A stretch of DNA of 64,000 nt from positions 1 to 64,000 of the forward strand of contig NZ_JANIBL010000020.1 of assembly GCF_024505055.1 (NCBI RefSeq), given 5' to 3'. Made by a program: the position numbers and the translations under genes. The notes under the pieces were generated by a model. The model made no database searches. It saw only the letters and a list, made by a program, of their open reading frames with translations, and had not been told where the DNA came from. This DNA comes from Methylomonas rosea (lineage in GTDB: Bacteria > Pseudomonadota > Gammaproteobacteria > Methylococcales > Methylomonadaceae). Shown one piece after another: positions 8,367-18,070 of this stretch (position 1 is the stretch's first letter; every line of letters begins with the position of its first letter).

Positions 8367-11300
8367 GTGGAGCAATATAGCGAACAAAACCAGGTCAGGC
8401 CTCTGCTTTGGACGGTGCTACTACTTTTACTTGCGCAGTTGCTTAGCTTGTATTTTCCGCTATCGGAATCCTTACGGCCGTTTTTCAGCCAGTCCTTGGG
8501 CGTGCATACCTTGATGGAAGGCTTTTCCATCGTGATTTCCGCATTGGTTTTCGCCGTGGGTTGGAGCGTTTATCAAAAGGAAAACTCCGCCGGATTCATG
8601 ATGCTGGCCTGCTGTTTCTTAGGCGTGGCGGTCCTCGATTTAATGCATACCCTGTCTTTCAGCGGCATGCCGGCCTTTATCACCGAAAGCGATCCGGAAA
8701 AAGCCATCGCTTTTTGGCTAATGGCCCGCGGCTTTGCGGCGCTAGGCTTAGTGATGGGATTGTGGGTGCCGAGTAGGCAAATAACACCGGTATCGCGTTC
8801 GTTGATGTTGAGCGGTGTGCTGCTCTATATTGCCCTGAGTTGCTGGCTGGTGTTTTTCCATCAGGACTGGTTACCGCGCACCTTTGATGCAGTTCAGGGC
8901 TTAACGTCTTTTAAAAAAGCCTGCGAATATTTATTGGCCGGCGTCTATGCTCTCAGTGCCATCGGCTATTTACTCCAAGCCCGCCGCCAACATTCCTACG
9001 ATCCGGCTGGATTGGCCGCAGCGGCAGCTATCATGGCCATGAGCGAATTGTTCGTGACCTTTTATGCCAGCGTGACCGATTTATATATTCTGCTCGGCCA
9101 TGTCTACAAGGTGGTCGCCTATGGCCTGATCTATCGCTCGGTATTTCTCAATAGCATCCAACTGCCTTACCAGAGGCTCTATCAAGCGCACCAGGCGCTG
9201 TCGGGCAGCGAAGCCAAGTTTCACGCGATTATCGAAGAGTCGCCGATTGCCTATGCGCTGCATGATAGTCAGGGCAATATCAGTTATTTGAACTCCGCTT
9301 TTGTTAAAACCTTTGGTTATACCTTGGCCGATATTCCGACCTTGGCGGAATGGTGGTGGCATGCCCATCCCCAGGCCGAATATCGGCAGCAAGTCATCGC
9401 TAATTGGCATGGTTATCAGCGTGTCCCTCACTCTGCGGGCGAGTCCAGTCGAACTGGGGAATTGAAAGTGTGTTGCAAGGATGGCAGGTGCCGGATGGTA
9501 TTAATCGATATCGTCTTGTTGGGCGATAGCTTGGCAGGCAATCAATTACTGATCTTGCGCGACATTTCCGAGCGCCTGGAGGCGATGCATAAATTAGCCG
9601 ACTCGGTAAACATGCTGCAAACCGTCATCAACACCATCCCCAGCCGGGTGTTCTGGAAAGACCTTAGTTACCGTTATCTGGGCGCCAATTTAGCCTTCAG
9701 TAAGGATGCCGGGCTGGATAGCCCCGCCGAATTGATCGGTAAGTCGGATGAGCAATTGGTTTGGCGAGATTTGGCGCACTTGTATCGAGCGGACGATAAA
9801 CAGGTCATAGAGAGTAATACGGCAAAATTGAATTACGAAGAAACGCTATTAGGTCCGGCAGGTAAAACCATGCATTTGAGAACCTCAAGGGTGCCCTTAC
9901 GTAATTTGCAACACCAGACCATTGGCGTCTTGGGCGTGTACGAGGACATTACCGCGCGGAAAAGTGCCGAAGAGGAAATGCAACTGGCCGCCTTGGTGTA
10001 TTTGAACAGCAGCGAGGCGATGATGGTTACCGATGCCACGGGCACTATCATCACGGTTAATCCGGCATTCACCACGGTAACCGGTTATTCGGCGGACGAA
10101 GTGATAGGCCGCGCCTTTGTCGGCGGCAACACGGAGCATCATGATCAGGCTTTCTATAAAACTGTCTTGCGGGTTATCAATACTCATGGGCAGTGGGCCG
10201 GCGAAATCAGCGGCCGCCGCAAGAACGGCGAGGATTGCATACAGTGGGTAACCATCAATTCCATTCTGAATGAGAGCGGCGGAGTGCACCGACGGGTGGC
10301 CTTGATAGCGGATATTACCGACCGTAAAAAATCCGAAGAATTGATTTGGCGGCAAGCTAATTTCGATCCGTTGACCGGATTGCCGAATCGGAATATGTTT
10401 TTAGATAGGCTCAATCAGGAAATCAAAAAGGCTTTTAGGCACGGTCAGCATGTGGCATTGATGTTTCTGGACCTGGACCGTTTCAAGGATGTCAACGACA
10501 GCATGGGCCACTTCATGGGCGATGTGTTGTTGAAGGAAGCGGCGCGGCGTATCAGCGGCTGCGTACGGGATTGCGACAGCATCGCCAGGCTAGGCGGCGA
10601 TGAATTCACCGTGATTTTGGGCGAGTTGGATCAGGTCGATGGTGTGAACCGGATCGCCAGAAATATTTTGCAGCGCTTGGCGGAACCGTTTCGTTTGGGA
10701 AACGAGACGGCCTATATTTCCGGGAGTATAGGCATTGCCCTGTATCCGGACGACGCGCTCGACACCGATTCATTATTAAAAAATGCCGATCAGGCGATGT
10801 ACGCCGCCAAAAATCAGGGCCGCGACCGCTACCATTATTTTACTGCTCTGATGCAGCAGAACGCCCAGTTGCGCATGAGGCTGGCCAATGATTTGCACGG
10901 CGCGCTGGCCCGGCAGCAGTTTTTACTGCATTACCAACCGATCATCGAATTTGCCAGCGGCACCATCGCCAAAGCCGAAGCCCTGCTGCGTTGGCAGCAT
11001 CCGACGCTCGGAATGGTTAGCCCGGCCGAATTTATTCCGGTTGCCGAAGATACCGGGGTTATCGTCGACATTGGCGATTGGGTTTTCGATACCGCCGTGC
11101 GTCAGGCCAAGCAGTGGCGGCAACGCTATCATCCGGATTTCCAGATCAGCGTGAATAAATCGCCGGTGCAGTTCCGCAAGCAAGCCATGGAAGCCAATCA
11201 ATGGATAGTATTGCTGCGGGAACTGGAACTACCAGGCCGGAGCGTGATTGTCGAAATTACCGAAGGCTTGATATTGGACGCCAGCAACAGCACGCGCGAG

Positions 11301-11669
11301 CAACTGCTGGCGTTTCGGGATGCCGGCATGCAGGTGGCTCTGGACGATTTTGGCACCGGTTATTCGTCCTTGGCCTATTTGAAAAAATTCGACATCGATT
11401 ACATCAAGATCGACCAAGCTTTTGTCAGGAGTCTGGTGGCCGGCTCCAGCGACATGGCCTTGTGCGAAGCCATTGTAGTGATGGCGCACAAGCTAGGCAT
11501 TAAAGTCGTCGCGGAAGGGATAGAGACCCAGGAGCAATACGATCTATTAAATCGCATGGGCTGCGATTACGGCCAGGGCTATTTAATTTCCAGACCGGTT
11601 CCGGCCGATCAGTTCGAACGACTACTCGATCAGGCCGTAGCCCAAGCGCCGGGCGGCGATCAACTATAA
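8367..11669 (+). CDS. MASE3-PAS-PAS-PAS-GGDEF-EAL c-di-GMP enzyme
   Basis: 1100 residues, GTG start preceded by AAGGGA. Residues 1 to about 255 hold several membrane helices and resemble the MASE3 sensor domain (SLGVHTLMEGFSIVIS, DLMHTLSFSGMP). Three PAS modules follow (about 285-400, 410-530, 535-655). The diguanylate cyclase domain has an intact LGGDEF near 742-746 with an upstream RxxD inhibitory site (RDCD). The EAL domain has KAEALLRW near 870, DDFGTGYSSLAYL and DYIKIDQAFVR, so both synthesis and hydrolysis of c-di-GMP look possible. It is transcribed alone. It is a plausible source or sink of the signal read by the two riboswitches farther right. Confidence 0.93.
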   Translation: MEQYSEQNQVRPLLWTVLLLLLAQLLSLYFPLSESLRPFFSQSLGVHTLMEGFSIVISALVFAVGWSVYQKENSAGFMMLACCFLGVAVLDLMHTLSFSGMPAFITESDPEKAIAFWLMARGFAALGLVMGLWVPSRQITPVSRSLMLSGVLLYIALSCWLVFFHQDWLPRTFDAVQGLTSFKKACEYLLAGVYALSAIGYLLQARRQHSYDPAGLAAAAAIMAMSELFVTFYASVTDLYILLGHVYKVVAYGLIYRSVFLNSIQLPYQRLYQAHQALSGSEAKFHAIIEESPIAYALHDSQGNISYLNSAFVKTFGYTLADIPTLAEWWWHAHPQAEYRQQVIANWHGYQRVPHSAGESSRTGELKVCCKDGRCRMVLIDIVLLGDSLAGNQLLILRDISERLEAMHKLADSVNMLQTVINTIPSRVFWKDLSYRYLGANLAFSKDAGLDSPAELIGKSDEQLVWRDLAHLYRADDKQVIESNTAKLNYEETLLGPAGKTMHLRTSRVPLRNLQHQTIGVLGVYEDITARKSAEEEMQLAALVYLNSSEAMMVTDATGTIITVNPAFTTVTGYSADEVIGRAFVGGNTEHHDQAFYKTVLRVINTHGQWAGEISGRRKNGEDCIQWVTINSILNESGGVHRRVALIADITDRKKSEELIWRQANFDPLTGLPNRNMFLDRLNQEIKKAFRHGQHVALMFLDLDRFKDVNDSMGHFMGDVLLKEAARRISGCVRDCDSIARLGGDEFTVILGELDQVDGVNRIARNILQRLAEPFRLGNETAYISGSIGIALYPDDALDTDSLLKNADQAMYAAKNQGRDRYHYFTALMQQNAQLRMRLANDLHGALARQQFLLHYQPIIEFASGTIAKAEALLRWQHPTLGMVSPAEFIPVAEDTGVIVDIGDWVFDTAVRQAKQWRQRYHPDFQISVNKSPVQFRKQAMEANQWIVLLRELELPGRSVIVEITEGLILDASNSTREQLLAFRDAGMQVALDDFGTGYSSLAYLKKFDIDYIKIDQAFVRSLVAGSSDMALCEAIVVMAHKLGIKVVAEGIETQEQYDLLNRMGCDYGQGYLISRPVPADQFERLLDQAVAQAPGGDQL

Positions 11670-11725
11670 CTAGGGCAAATGCTTTAGCCGCGTGTCACCG
11701 CCGCCAGCCTGATAAAATGCGCGGC

Positions 11726-12640
11726 ATGAATACAACTTTGATGCAAATGACCGTGCTGATGCTCTGCGGAGCCGGTTGGCGGGTCTTGACGCCCAACCGT
11801 TTGTCGGCAGACCAGACCCGGCTGGTGTTAACTAGTGTAGTTTATTACTTTTTTATGCCGGTTATGGTACTGGATGTGCTGTGGCGGGCTGATATTGGTT
11901 GGCAATCGCTACAATATTCAGCATTGGGTTCTATCAGTATCTTGCTGTCGATTTTGGCGACTTGGATGCTTGCCAAGTTGTTTAGATTTAAAAATCCGCA
12001 AACCGGGGCGGTGATTTTGGCGGCAGCCTTCCCAAATGTCACGTATCTGGGCTTGCCGGTATTGGAGCAGATTTTCGGTGACTGGACCCGGTCTTTGGTC
12101 ATCCAGATCGATTTGTTTGCCGAAGCGCCGTTGGTATATACCTTAGGCATAATGCTGGCCCGCCATTACGGAGCAACCGGGGAGCCCAAACCAAAATCGG
12201 TCTTGGCATTTTTTAATGCGCCGCCATTTTGGGCCGCTTTTGTAGCGGTAGTGTTAAACCTCAATCAATTGCCGATACCGTTCTGGTTGGCCGGCCTACT
12301 GCAAAAATGTTCCGGAGCGGTAGCACCGTTGATGATTTTTTCTTTAGGTCTGGCACTTAGTTGGCGGGATATACGTGTGCGTAATTTACCGTTCATCGCT
12401 CCCACCGCATTGATTAAGTTATGGCTGATGCCGCTGATTGCATTGTGGCTGGCAAGTTTACTGAATTTGACTGGTCAGCCCAGGACTGCGGCCGTGATGG
12501 ATCTAGCTATGCCGAGCATGGTGATGGGCATCGTGTTGTGCGACCGTTATAAACTGGACAGCGGTTTATACGCGATGGCCGTGACGGTGACGACGGCCTT
12601 GAGTTTAGTAAGTTTACCGCTCTGGTATCGGGTGTTATGA
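11726..12640 (+). CDS. AEC family permease
   Basis: About 304 residues of mostly hydrophobic sequence, roughly ten membrane helices in two halves, of the auxin efflux carrier type. Family-like segments are YYFFMPVMVLDVL near the start, AFPNVTYLGLPVLE in the first half and AMPSMVMGIVLCDRY near the end, the last matching the second-half AMP motif. An ATG nine bases upstream (11717) is also possible. The substrate cannot be told. The stop overlaps the start of the cinA-like gene by 4 bp, so the three genes to 15734 form one operon. Confidence 0.8.
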   Translation: MNTTLMQMTVLMLCGAGWRVLTPNRLSADQTRLVLTSVVYYFFMPVMVLDVLWRADIGWQSLQYSALGSISILLSILATWMLAKLFRFKNPQTGAVILAAAFPNVTYLGLPVLEQIFGDWTRSLVIQIDLFAEAPLVYTLGIMLARHYGATGEPKPKSVLAFFNAPPFWAAFVAVVLNLNQLPIPFWLAGLLQKCSGAVAPLMIFSLGLALSWRDIRVRNLPFIAPTALIKLWLMPLIALWLASLLNLTGQPRTAAVMDLAMPSMVMGIVLCDRYKLDSGLYAMAVTVTTALSLVSLPLWYRVL

Positions 12641-13857
12641 AACAGATCGCCGAAATATTCTCGCAAGGCGAGGAAATCGTTTGCGGGCAGACCGTGGACA
12701 GCAATGCCGCCTGGCTATCCCAGCAATTGGTTGAACTAGGTTTTACGCTGAAACGCCATACGGCGGTGGGCGATAATCTGGAAGACTTGATTGCGCTGTT
12801 CACGGAAATCGCCGAACGCGCCGATTGCTGTATTTGTACCGGCGGCCTGGGGCCGACCAGCGACGATCTAACCGCCGAGGCAGTGAGTATTGCCAGCGGT
12901 CAGCCTTTGGTATTCGATGCGCAGGCCTTTGCCGACATTGAACAGTATTACGCCCGCCGGAATCGAGTGATGCCGGAGGCGAATCGCAAGCAGGCCATGC
13001 TGCCGCAGTCTGCGCTACGTATCGACAACGCTTACGGCACTGCGCCAGGTTTTGCTTTGCAATTCAAACGTTGCTGGTTTGTGTTTCTGCCGGGCGTGCC
13101 CTCGGAAATGAAGAGTATGTTTACCTCGCTAGTCAGGCCGCAATTGCTGCAAAGTTTTGATCTACAGCCGGAGTGTCTGGTGAGTTTACGCAGCATAGGC
13201 ATAGGCGAATCGGCTATTCAGCAGTGCTTGGCGGATTTTGATTTGCCGGACGGCGTGCAACTGGGGTTTCGTGCCGCACCCGATGAAGTGCAGACCAAAC
13301 TGTTATTTTCCAGCGGCTTTCCCGAGCAAGAAAAGCATGGCTGCGTGACAGCCGTTGCCGATAGGATAGGCGATTATGTGTTTGCCATCGACGGACTAAA
13401 CGAAGCGCAGGGCGATCTGCTGGAGGTCGTGGCCGACGAGATGAGCAAAAAACACTATACCCTGGCCTTGCTGGAAACTGCCAGCCAGGGCCAGTTAGCC
13501 GCCAAATGCTTGGGATGCGACTGGCTGAGGCGTGTTGAAGTCAATCTGGATTGGGGGCGCAACACAGGCGCAGACCAAGCGGGTGCCGGCGATTTACAGC
13601 CCATCGCTAAAGTCTGGGCCGAACAGCTCAAAGCCCGCGAGCAAACCGATTTTGCCTTGGTGCAGCTTTATAGCGGCAGCGCCGCAGACTATCGGGATAA
13701 AGATAAAGCCATTGTCCTTTACAATGCCTTAGCGACACCCGGCGGCGTGGTCTCGACCCAGCTCAATGCGCACGGCCCCCTAAAACACAAACAAAACCAG
13801 GCCGCCTTACTGGCCCTGGACTTACTTAGACGTTACCTACAAGACAAATGCCTTTAA
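12637..13857 (+). CDS. CinA-like protein with altered C-terminal domain
   Basis: 406 residues. The N-terminal half is a clear molybdopterin-binding-fold (COG1058) domain: ILSQGEE-type start, CICTGGLGPTSDDLTAEAV and FVFLPGVPSEMKSMF. The C-terminal half occupies the place of the NMN deamidase (PncC) domain, whose signature is normally AESCTGG; here the corresponding stretch reads LLETASQGQLAAK and the following VVAYSN-type segment is not evident. The protein may keep the N-terminal pyrophosphatase-like function without amidase activity. It overlaps the permease gene by 4 bp and uup by 10 bp. Confidence 0.82.
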   Translation: MKQIAEIFSQGEEIVCGQTVDSNAAWLSQQLVELGFTLKRHTAVGDNLEDLIALFTEIAERADCCICTGGLGPTSDDLTAEAVSIASGQPLVFDAQAFADIEQYYARRNRVMPEANRKQAMLPQSALRIDNAYGTAPGFALQFKRCWFVFLPGVPSEMKSMFTSLVRPQLLQSFDLQPECLVSLRSIGIGESAIQQCLADFDLPDGVQLGFRAAPDEVQTKLLFSSGFPEQEKHGCVTAVADRIGDYVFAIDGLNEAQGDLLEVVADEMSKKHYTLALLETASQGQLAAKCLGCDWLRRVEVNLDWGRNTGADQAGAGDLQPIAKVWAEQLKAREQTDFALVQLYSGSAADYRDKDKAIVLYNALATPGGVVSTQLNAHGPLKHKQNQAALLALDLLRRYLQDKCL

Positions 13858-15734
13858 TCCGCTTAACCAATGTTTCCATCGCCTTTGGCACCCATGCGCT
13901 GCTCGATAACGCCGCTTTTCAACTCGACGCCGGCGAACGGGTCGGCCTGCTGGGCCGTAACGGCGAGGGCAAATCGACTTTGATGAAAATCATCGCCGGC
14001 GATATTCATGCCGATCACGGCGAAATCTGGAAACAGCCGGAGCTGCGCTTGGCTTGGCTGGAGCAGTCGCCCAATTTGGACGAAAACGAAACCATCTATG
14101 AAGCGGTGGCTGGCGGTCTGGGCGAATTGGGTCGGGTAATCGCCCGTTATCACGAATTGTTACACCACATGGACGGCAGCGAGCAATCGCTGCAAGCCTT
14201 GGGTGATGTGCAGCACAAGTTGGAAGCCGACAACGGTTGGGAGTTTCAAACCCGCGTCGAAGCGGTGTTGAGCAAATTGCAATTGCCGGCGGACGTGCTG
14301 GTCGGCAGTTTGTCCGGCGGCTGGAAGCGGCGGGTGGCCTTGGCAAGAGCGTTGGTGATCGAGCCCGAAGTGCTGTTGCTGGACGAGCCGACCAACCATC
14401 TGGATTTCGAAAGCATCGCCTGGCTGGAAGAGCAAATCCTGGCCTTTCAGGGCGCGGTAATGTTTGTCACCCACGACCGGGCGTTCTTACAAAAACTGGC
14501 GACGCGCATTATCGATCTGGACCGCGGCCAATTGACGTCCTGGGTCGGCAATTATCAAGATTATCTGGCGCGCAAGGCGGCGGCGCTGGAAGACGAGGCC
14601 AATCAAAACGCCGAGTTTGATAAAAAACTGGCCAAGGAAGAAGTCTGGATCAGACAAGGCGTCAAAGCGCGGCGCACGCGTAACGAAGGCCGGGTCAGAG
14701 CCTTGAAAAGACTGCGCGACGAACGCTCCGAGCGCCGCAACACCCAAGGCACCGCCAAACTCAGCCTGAACAAAGGCGAGGCATCCGGTAAAAAAGTCGT
14801 CGAAGCCATCGACGTCAATTTTCAATATCAGGACAAACCCATCATCAAGGATTTTTCGTTGCGTATCGAACGCGGCGACAAGATCGGCTTGATCGGCAAC
14901 AACGGTGCCGGCAAGTCCACCTTATTGAAGCTGCTGCTCGGCCAATTGCAGCCCACCACCGGTACTATCGAACTGGGTACCAATCTGCAAATCGCGTACT
15001 TCGACCAATTGCGCGAGCAACTCGATCCGGAAATCTCGGTGGCCGACAGCGTGTTGGACGGCGGCGAGTTTGTCGACACCCCAGATGGCAAGCGGCATGT
15101 GATGTCCTATCTGGCCGACTTTCTATTCGCTCCGGCCCGGGCTCGTTCGCCGGTGAAAAGCCTGTCCGGCGGCGAGAAAAATCGCCTGCTATTGGCGCGC
15201 CTGTTTACCAAGACCGCCAACCTGATCGTGATGGATGAACCCACCAACGATCTGGATTTGGAAACCCTGGAGATTCTGGAAGAAAAACTGGTCGAGTATC
15301 AGGGCACCTTACTGCTGGTCAGCCATGACCGGGAGTTTTTGGATAACGTCGTCACCAGCGTACTGGTGTTTGAAGGCGAGGGGCGGGTGGAGGAATACAT
15401 CGGCGGTTATGCCGACTGGTTTGCGTTGATGGAGCAGAACAAAAAAGCCGAAGCGGTAAAAGTTGCCGAACAAGCGGTTAAAAAAGAAAAACCCAAAACC
15501 GGTCCGGCCAAGAAACTGAGCTTTAAGGAACAGCGGGAACTAGAGCAACTGCCGGCGCTGATTGAGCAACTGGAAACCCTGCAAGTCCAGCTGACGGCGG
15601 AAATGAACGAGGCCAATTTTTATAAACAAAGCCCTGATGCCGTAGCCGCCAAGCTGGCGCAATTGCAGGCTGCCGAGGCCGATCTGAGCCAGGCTTATCA
15701 GCGTTGGGATGAGTTGGAAGCCATGCAAGGCTAA
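13848..15734 (+). CDS. uup: ABC-F ATPase Uup
   Basis: 628 residues, soluble ABC-F protein with two ATPase cassettes and no membrane part. First cassette: Walker A GRNGEGKST (36-44), signature LSGGWKRRVALARAL, Walker B LLLDEPTNHLD. The linker contains EEVWIRQGVKARRTRNEGRV, a Uup hallmark. Second cassette: GNNGAGKST near 350, LSGGEKNRLLLARLF, MDEPTNDLD. The C-terminal 80-90 residues (KKLSFKEQRELEQLP onward) form the coiled-coil DNA-binding domain that separates Uup from EttA/YheS. Length matches E. coli Uup. Roles known for the family are ribosome interaction and suppression of transposon excision. Confidence 0.95.
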   Translation: MPLIRLTNVSIAFGTHALLDNAAFQLDAGERVGLLGRNGEGKSTLMKIIAGDIHADHGEIWKQPELRLAWLEQSPNLDENETIYEAVAGGLGELGRVIARYHELLHHMDGSEQSLQALGDVQHKLEADNGWEFQTRVEAVLSKLQLPADVLVGSLSGGWKRRVALARALVIEPEVLLLDEPTNHLDFESIAWLEEQILAFQGAVMFVTHDRAFLQKLATRIIDLDRGQLTSWVGNYQDYLARKAAALEDEANQNAEFDKKLAKEEVWIRQGVKARRTRNEGRVRALKRLRDERSERRNTQGTAKLSLNKGEASGKKVVEAIDVNFQYQDKPIIKDFSLRIERGDKIGLIGNNGAGKSTLLKLLLGQLQPTTGTIELGTNLQIAYFDQLREQLDPEISVADSVLDGGEFVDTPDGKRHVMSYLADFLFAPARARSPVKSLSGGEKNRLLLARLFTKTANLIVMDEPTNDLDLETLEILEEKLVEYQGTLLLVSHDREFLDNVVTSVLVFEGEGRVEEYIGGYADWFALMEQNKKAEAVKVAEQAVKKEKPKTGPAKKLSFKEQRELEQLPALIEQLETLQVQLTAEMNEANFYKQSPDAVAAKLAQLQAAEADLSQAYQRWDELEAMQG

Positions 15735-15758
15735 GAGTTTCCGGCAGATAATGCATCG

Positions 15759-16166
15759 CTAGGGGAGCAGTTCGATATTCAGCATTGCCACCAGCGTATT
15801 GGGTTGACCTTGTAAAAACTTGATGATCTCCATGCGGGCAGCGTCTGTGGCAATGTTTCGGGCTTGCATGGCACTCAACATATTGTCGAAAGCCAGGCGC
15901 CGTTTTAGACCGGCTGCGCTTTGATCTCGCCGACAGCCGAACTCGTCCATCAGCGTGGAGCCACAGCGGCAGTTTCTGAATACTTCCACTAGAATTAAGC
16001 CGTCGTCCTCGATGGCCGATCGTAAGGATGAACGACCATGGGGCATGTCTTGGGTTTCGATAAAAAACTGCTCGGCCGAGGTATATACGTAACCGCAACT
16101 GCGGCAGGTTTTCGGAAACGTTGAGTCCAGTAAGGCGCGTAAACCGTCGAAATCTTGAATATCCAT
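15759..16166 (-). CDS. Cysteine-rich hypothetical protein
   Basis: 135 residues, not recognised. Two Cys clusters, CRSCGYVY (near 21-28) and CRCGSTLMDEFGCRR (near 66-80), could form one zinc site. The C-terminal half is helical (LKRRLAFDNMLSAMQAR; MEIIKFLQGQPNTLVAMLN). No signal peptide or membrane helix. It is divergently oriented from the hemerythrin-kinase gene, 102 bp apart, and convergent with uup, so it has its own promoter and may be functionally tied to the kinase. Coding is supported by the clustered, spaced cysteines and by a clean start just inside the divergent spacer. Confidence 0.65.
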   Translation of the reverse strand: MDIQDFDGLRALLDSTFPKTCRSCGYVYTSAEQFFIETQDMPHGRSSLRSAIEDDGLILVEVFRNCRCGSTLMDEFGCRRDQSAAGLKRRLAFDNMLSAMQARNIATDAARMEIIKFLQGQPNTLVAMLNIELLP

Positions 16167-16268
16167 ACCAATAAACCTGAGTCTTGAAAAAACCGGCAGA
16201 GTAAATGCATTGTGCCATAATGCCAGAGGTCGGTAATCAGACTTGACCCTGCTGAGAATGGATCGCGG

Positions 16269-18056
16269 ATGAGTATTTTAACGTGGAACGACCAACTGCT
16301 GGTCGGTATAGAGAGTGTGGATAATCAGCATCGGCATCTGGTCGCGCTGATTAATCGCCTGGATGAATTAAACGCCTTGGGTGCCGACCTGCAAACCGTG
16401 TTGGAAACCGTCAAGCAGTTAGTCGATTACACCGTAGATCATTTCCAACACGAAGAGCAACTGATGATGGAGGCAGGCTTCAATCTGCGGATGCAGGCCC
16501 AGCATTGCCAGCAGCATCAAGAATTTATCGATAAAATGCAACAAGTGCATGTCGAGGCGCAATCCGATGTTTCGGTCATTTCCAAGGATCTGTTGGATTT
16601 TTTGGTCGACTGGCTTTGCCACCATATTTTAAAAACCGACAAGTTGATGGCGATCAGCCTTAATCAAGGCATCGATGCCGAGCAAGTTAGTATCGATAAG
16701 GATGAACATGTCGATATTTTACACAGCAATTTATATTCAGCTTTGCGGGAAAGCGAAGAGCGTTTCAAGGAGCTTGCCGATCATCTGCCGGCTCTGATCT
16801 GGATAACCAATGCCAAAAACCTGCCGATTTTTTGTAATCGTTTCTGGTTTAAAACGTTCAATATCCAGCGCGGTTTTGTTGACCGGCGCCAGTGGTTAAA
16901 TACCATACACGCCGAGGACAGAGACAAAGTGGTGCAGGCTTATCAGCAAGCTGCGGCCGAGTTAACCAAGTTCAAAATCCAATATCGCTTATACGCACCG
17001 GACGGGGCGGTGGTGTGGATTTTGGAAACTGCGGTGCCCAGGGTGCGCAAAAGCGGCGAATTCGCCGGCTTGATGGGCTGCGGCATGGATATCAGCACGC
17101 AAAAGCAGGCGGAAAGCGCGTTGCTGAAAATCAATCAGCAACTGGAAGAGCGGGTCAGGGAGCGGACCCAGGCGTTGACAGAGGCTAATCAGACCCTGGA
17201 GCTCGAGAAAAACCAGCAAACCCTGCTTAATCAGCAACTCCAGGAAACCCAGGCTCATTTGGTGCAGTCAGAAAAGATGGCCTCGATAGGCCAATTGGCG
17301 GCTGGCGTGGCGCACGAGATCAATAATCCGCTGGGTTATATTTATTCCAACCTGAATAGCCTTAAACAATATATACAAGAACTCACCAGGGCCGCGGAGC
17401 TGGCTGAGCGTCTGGCCGGGCAATTGGCGGATAACCACCCGGATGTGCAAGCGTTTAAACAGTTTAAAACAGCGGTCGATTTGGATTTTCTGAAAGGTGA
17501 TGCCGCCGATTTGGTGGAAGAGTCTCTGGAAGGTGCAAATCGCGCCAAAAAAATCGTCCAGGATTTGCGCGATTTTTCCCGGATCGATAAGCAGGGCAGG
17601 GAAATATTCGATCTGGAAGCCGGTATCGATGCTACCTTGAACATCATCAACAACGAGCTCAAATACAAAGCCGAAGTCGTCAAGGAATATGGCGGCATTA
17701 AACCTTTCGAATGTGTTGGCGCGCAACTGAATCAGGTATTCATGAATCTGTTGGTCAACGCCTCGCAAGCCATTGAGGACTTCGGCAAAATTACGGTGCG
17801 TACCGGTTATCAGGATGCCGATTGGCTGTGGGTCGAAGTGGAGGATAACGGGCAGGGAATGAACGAAGCTACCCAAGCGCGGATATTCGATCCGTTTTTT
17901 ACTACCAAGCCGGTTGGTAAAGGTACCGGCCTGGGTTTGTCGTTGTCGTATAAAATCATCCAGGATCATCATGGTCGCATCGAAATAGATTCGGTAGTCG
18001 GTCGAGGAACTCGATTCCGCATTTATTTGCCGACATGTGTGCCCGCCAGTCAGTAA
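16269..18056 (+). CDS. Hemerythrin-PAS sensor histidine kinase
   Basis: 595 residues. Residues 1-130 are a bacteriohemerythrin: His21 in VDNQHRH, His58-xxx-Glu62 in DHFQHEEQ, then AQHCQQHQEF and the HxxxxD of HHILKTD, so a di-iron oxygen-binding site is likely. A PAS domain follows (about 165-280), then a coiled coil (about 285-335), then the kinase: H-box GVAHEINNPLGYIYSN, N-box NLLVNASQAIE, G1 DNGQGMN and G2 GKGTGLGLSLS. No membrane segment, so it is cytoplasmic and probably senses oxygen or redox state. The receiver/HD gene starts 14 bp downstream and is the probable partner. Confidence 0.92.
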   Translation: MSILTWNDQLLVGIESVDNQHRHLVALINRLDELNALGADLQTVLETVKQLVDYTVDHFQHEEQLMMEAGFNLRMQAQHCQQHQEFIDKMQQVHVEAQSDVSVISKDLLDFLVDWLCHHILKTDKLMAISLNQGIDAEQVSIDKDEHVDILHSNLYSALRESEERFKELADHLPALIWITNAKNLPIFCNRFWFKTFNIQRGFVDRRQWLNTIHAEDRDKVVQAYQQAAAELTKFKIQYRLYAPDGAVVWILETAVPRVRKSGEFAGLMGCGMDISTQKQAESALLKINQQLEERVRERTQALTEANQTLELEKNQQTLLNQQLQETQAHLVQSEKMASIGQLAAGVAHEINNPLGYIYSNLNSLKQYIQELTRAAELAERLAGQLADNHPDVQAFKQFKTAVDLDFLKGDAADLVEESLEGANRAKKIVQDLRDFSRIDKQGREIFDLEAGIDATLNIINNELKYKAEVVKEYGGIKPFECVGAQLNQVFMNLLVNASQAIEDFGKITVRTGYQDADWLWVEVEDNGQGMNEATQARIFDPFFTTKPVGKGTGLGLSLSYKIIQDHHGRIEIDSVVGRGTRFRIYLPTCVPASQ

Positions 18057-18070
18057 TCATCACCGCCACT

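Noticed and set aside
15523..16218. 231-codon minus-strand frame over the uup 3' end and the Cys-rich gene
   Set aside because: It overlaps two better-supported genes and shows no domain.
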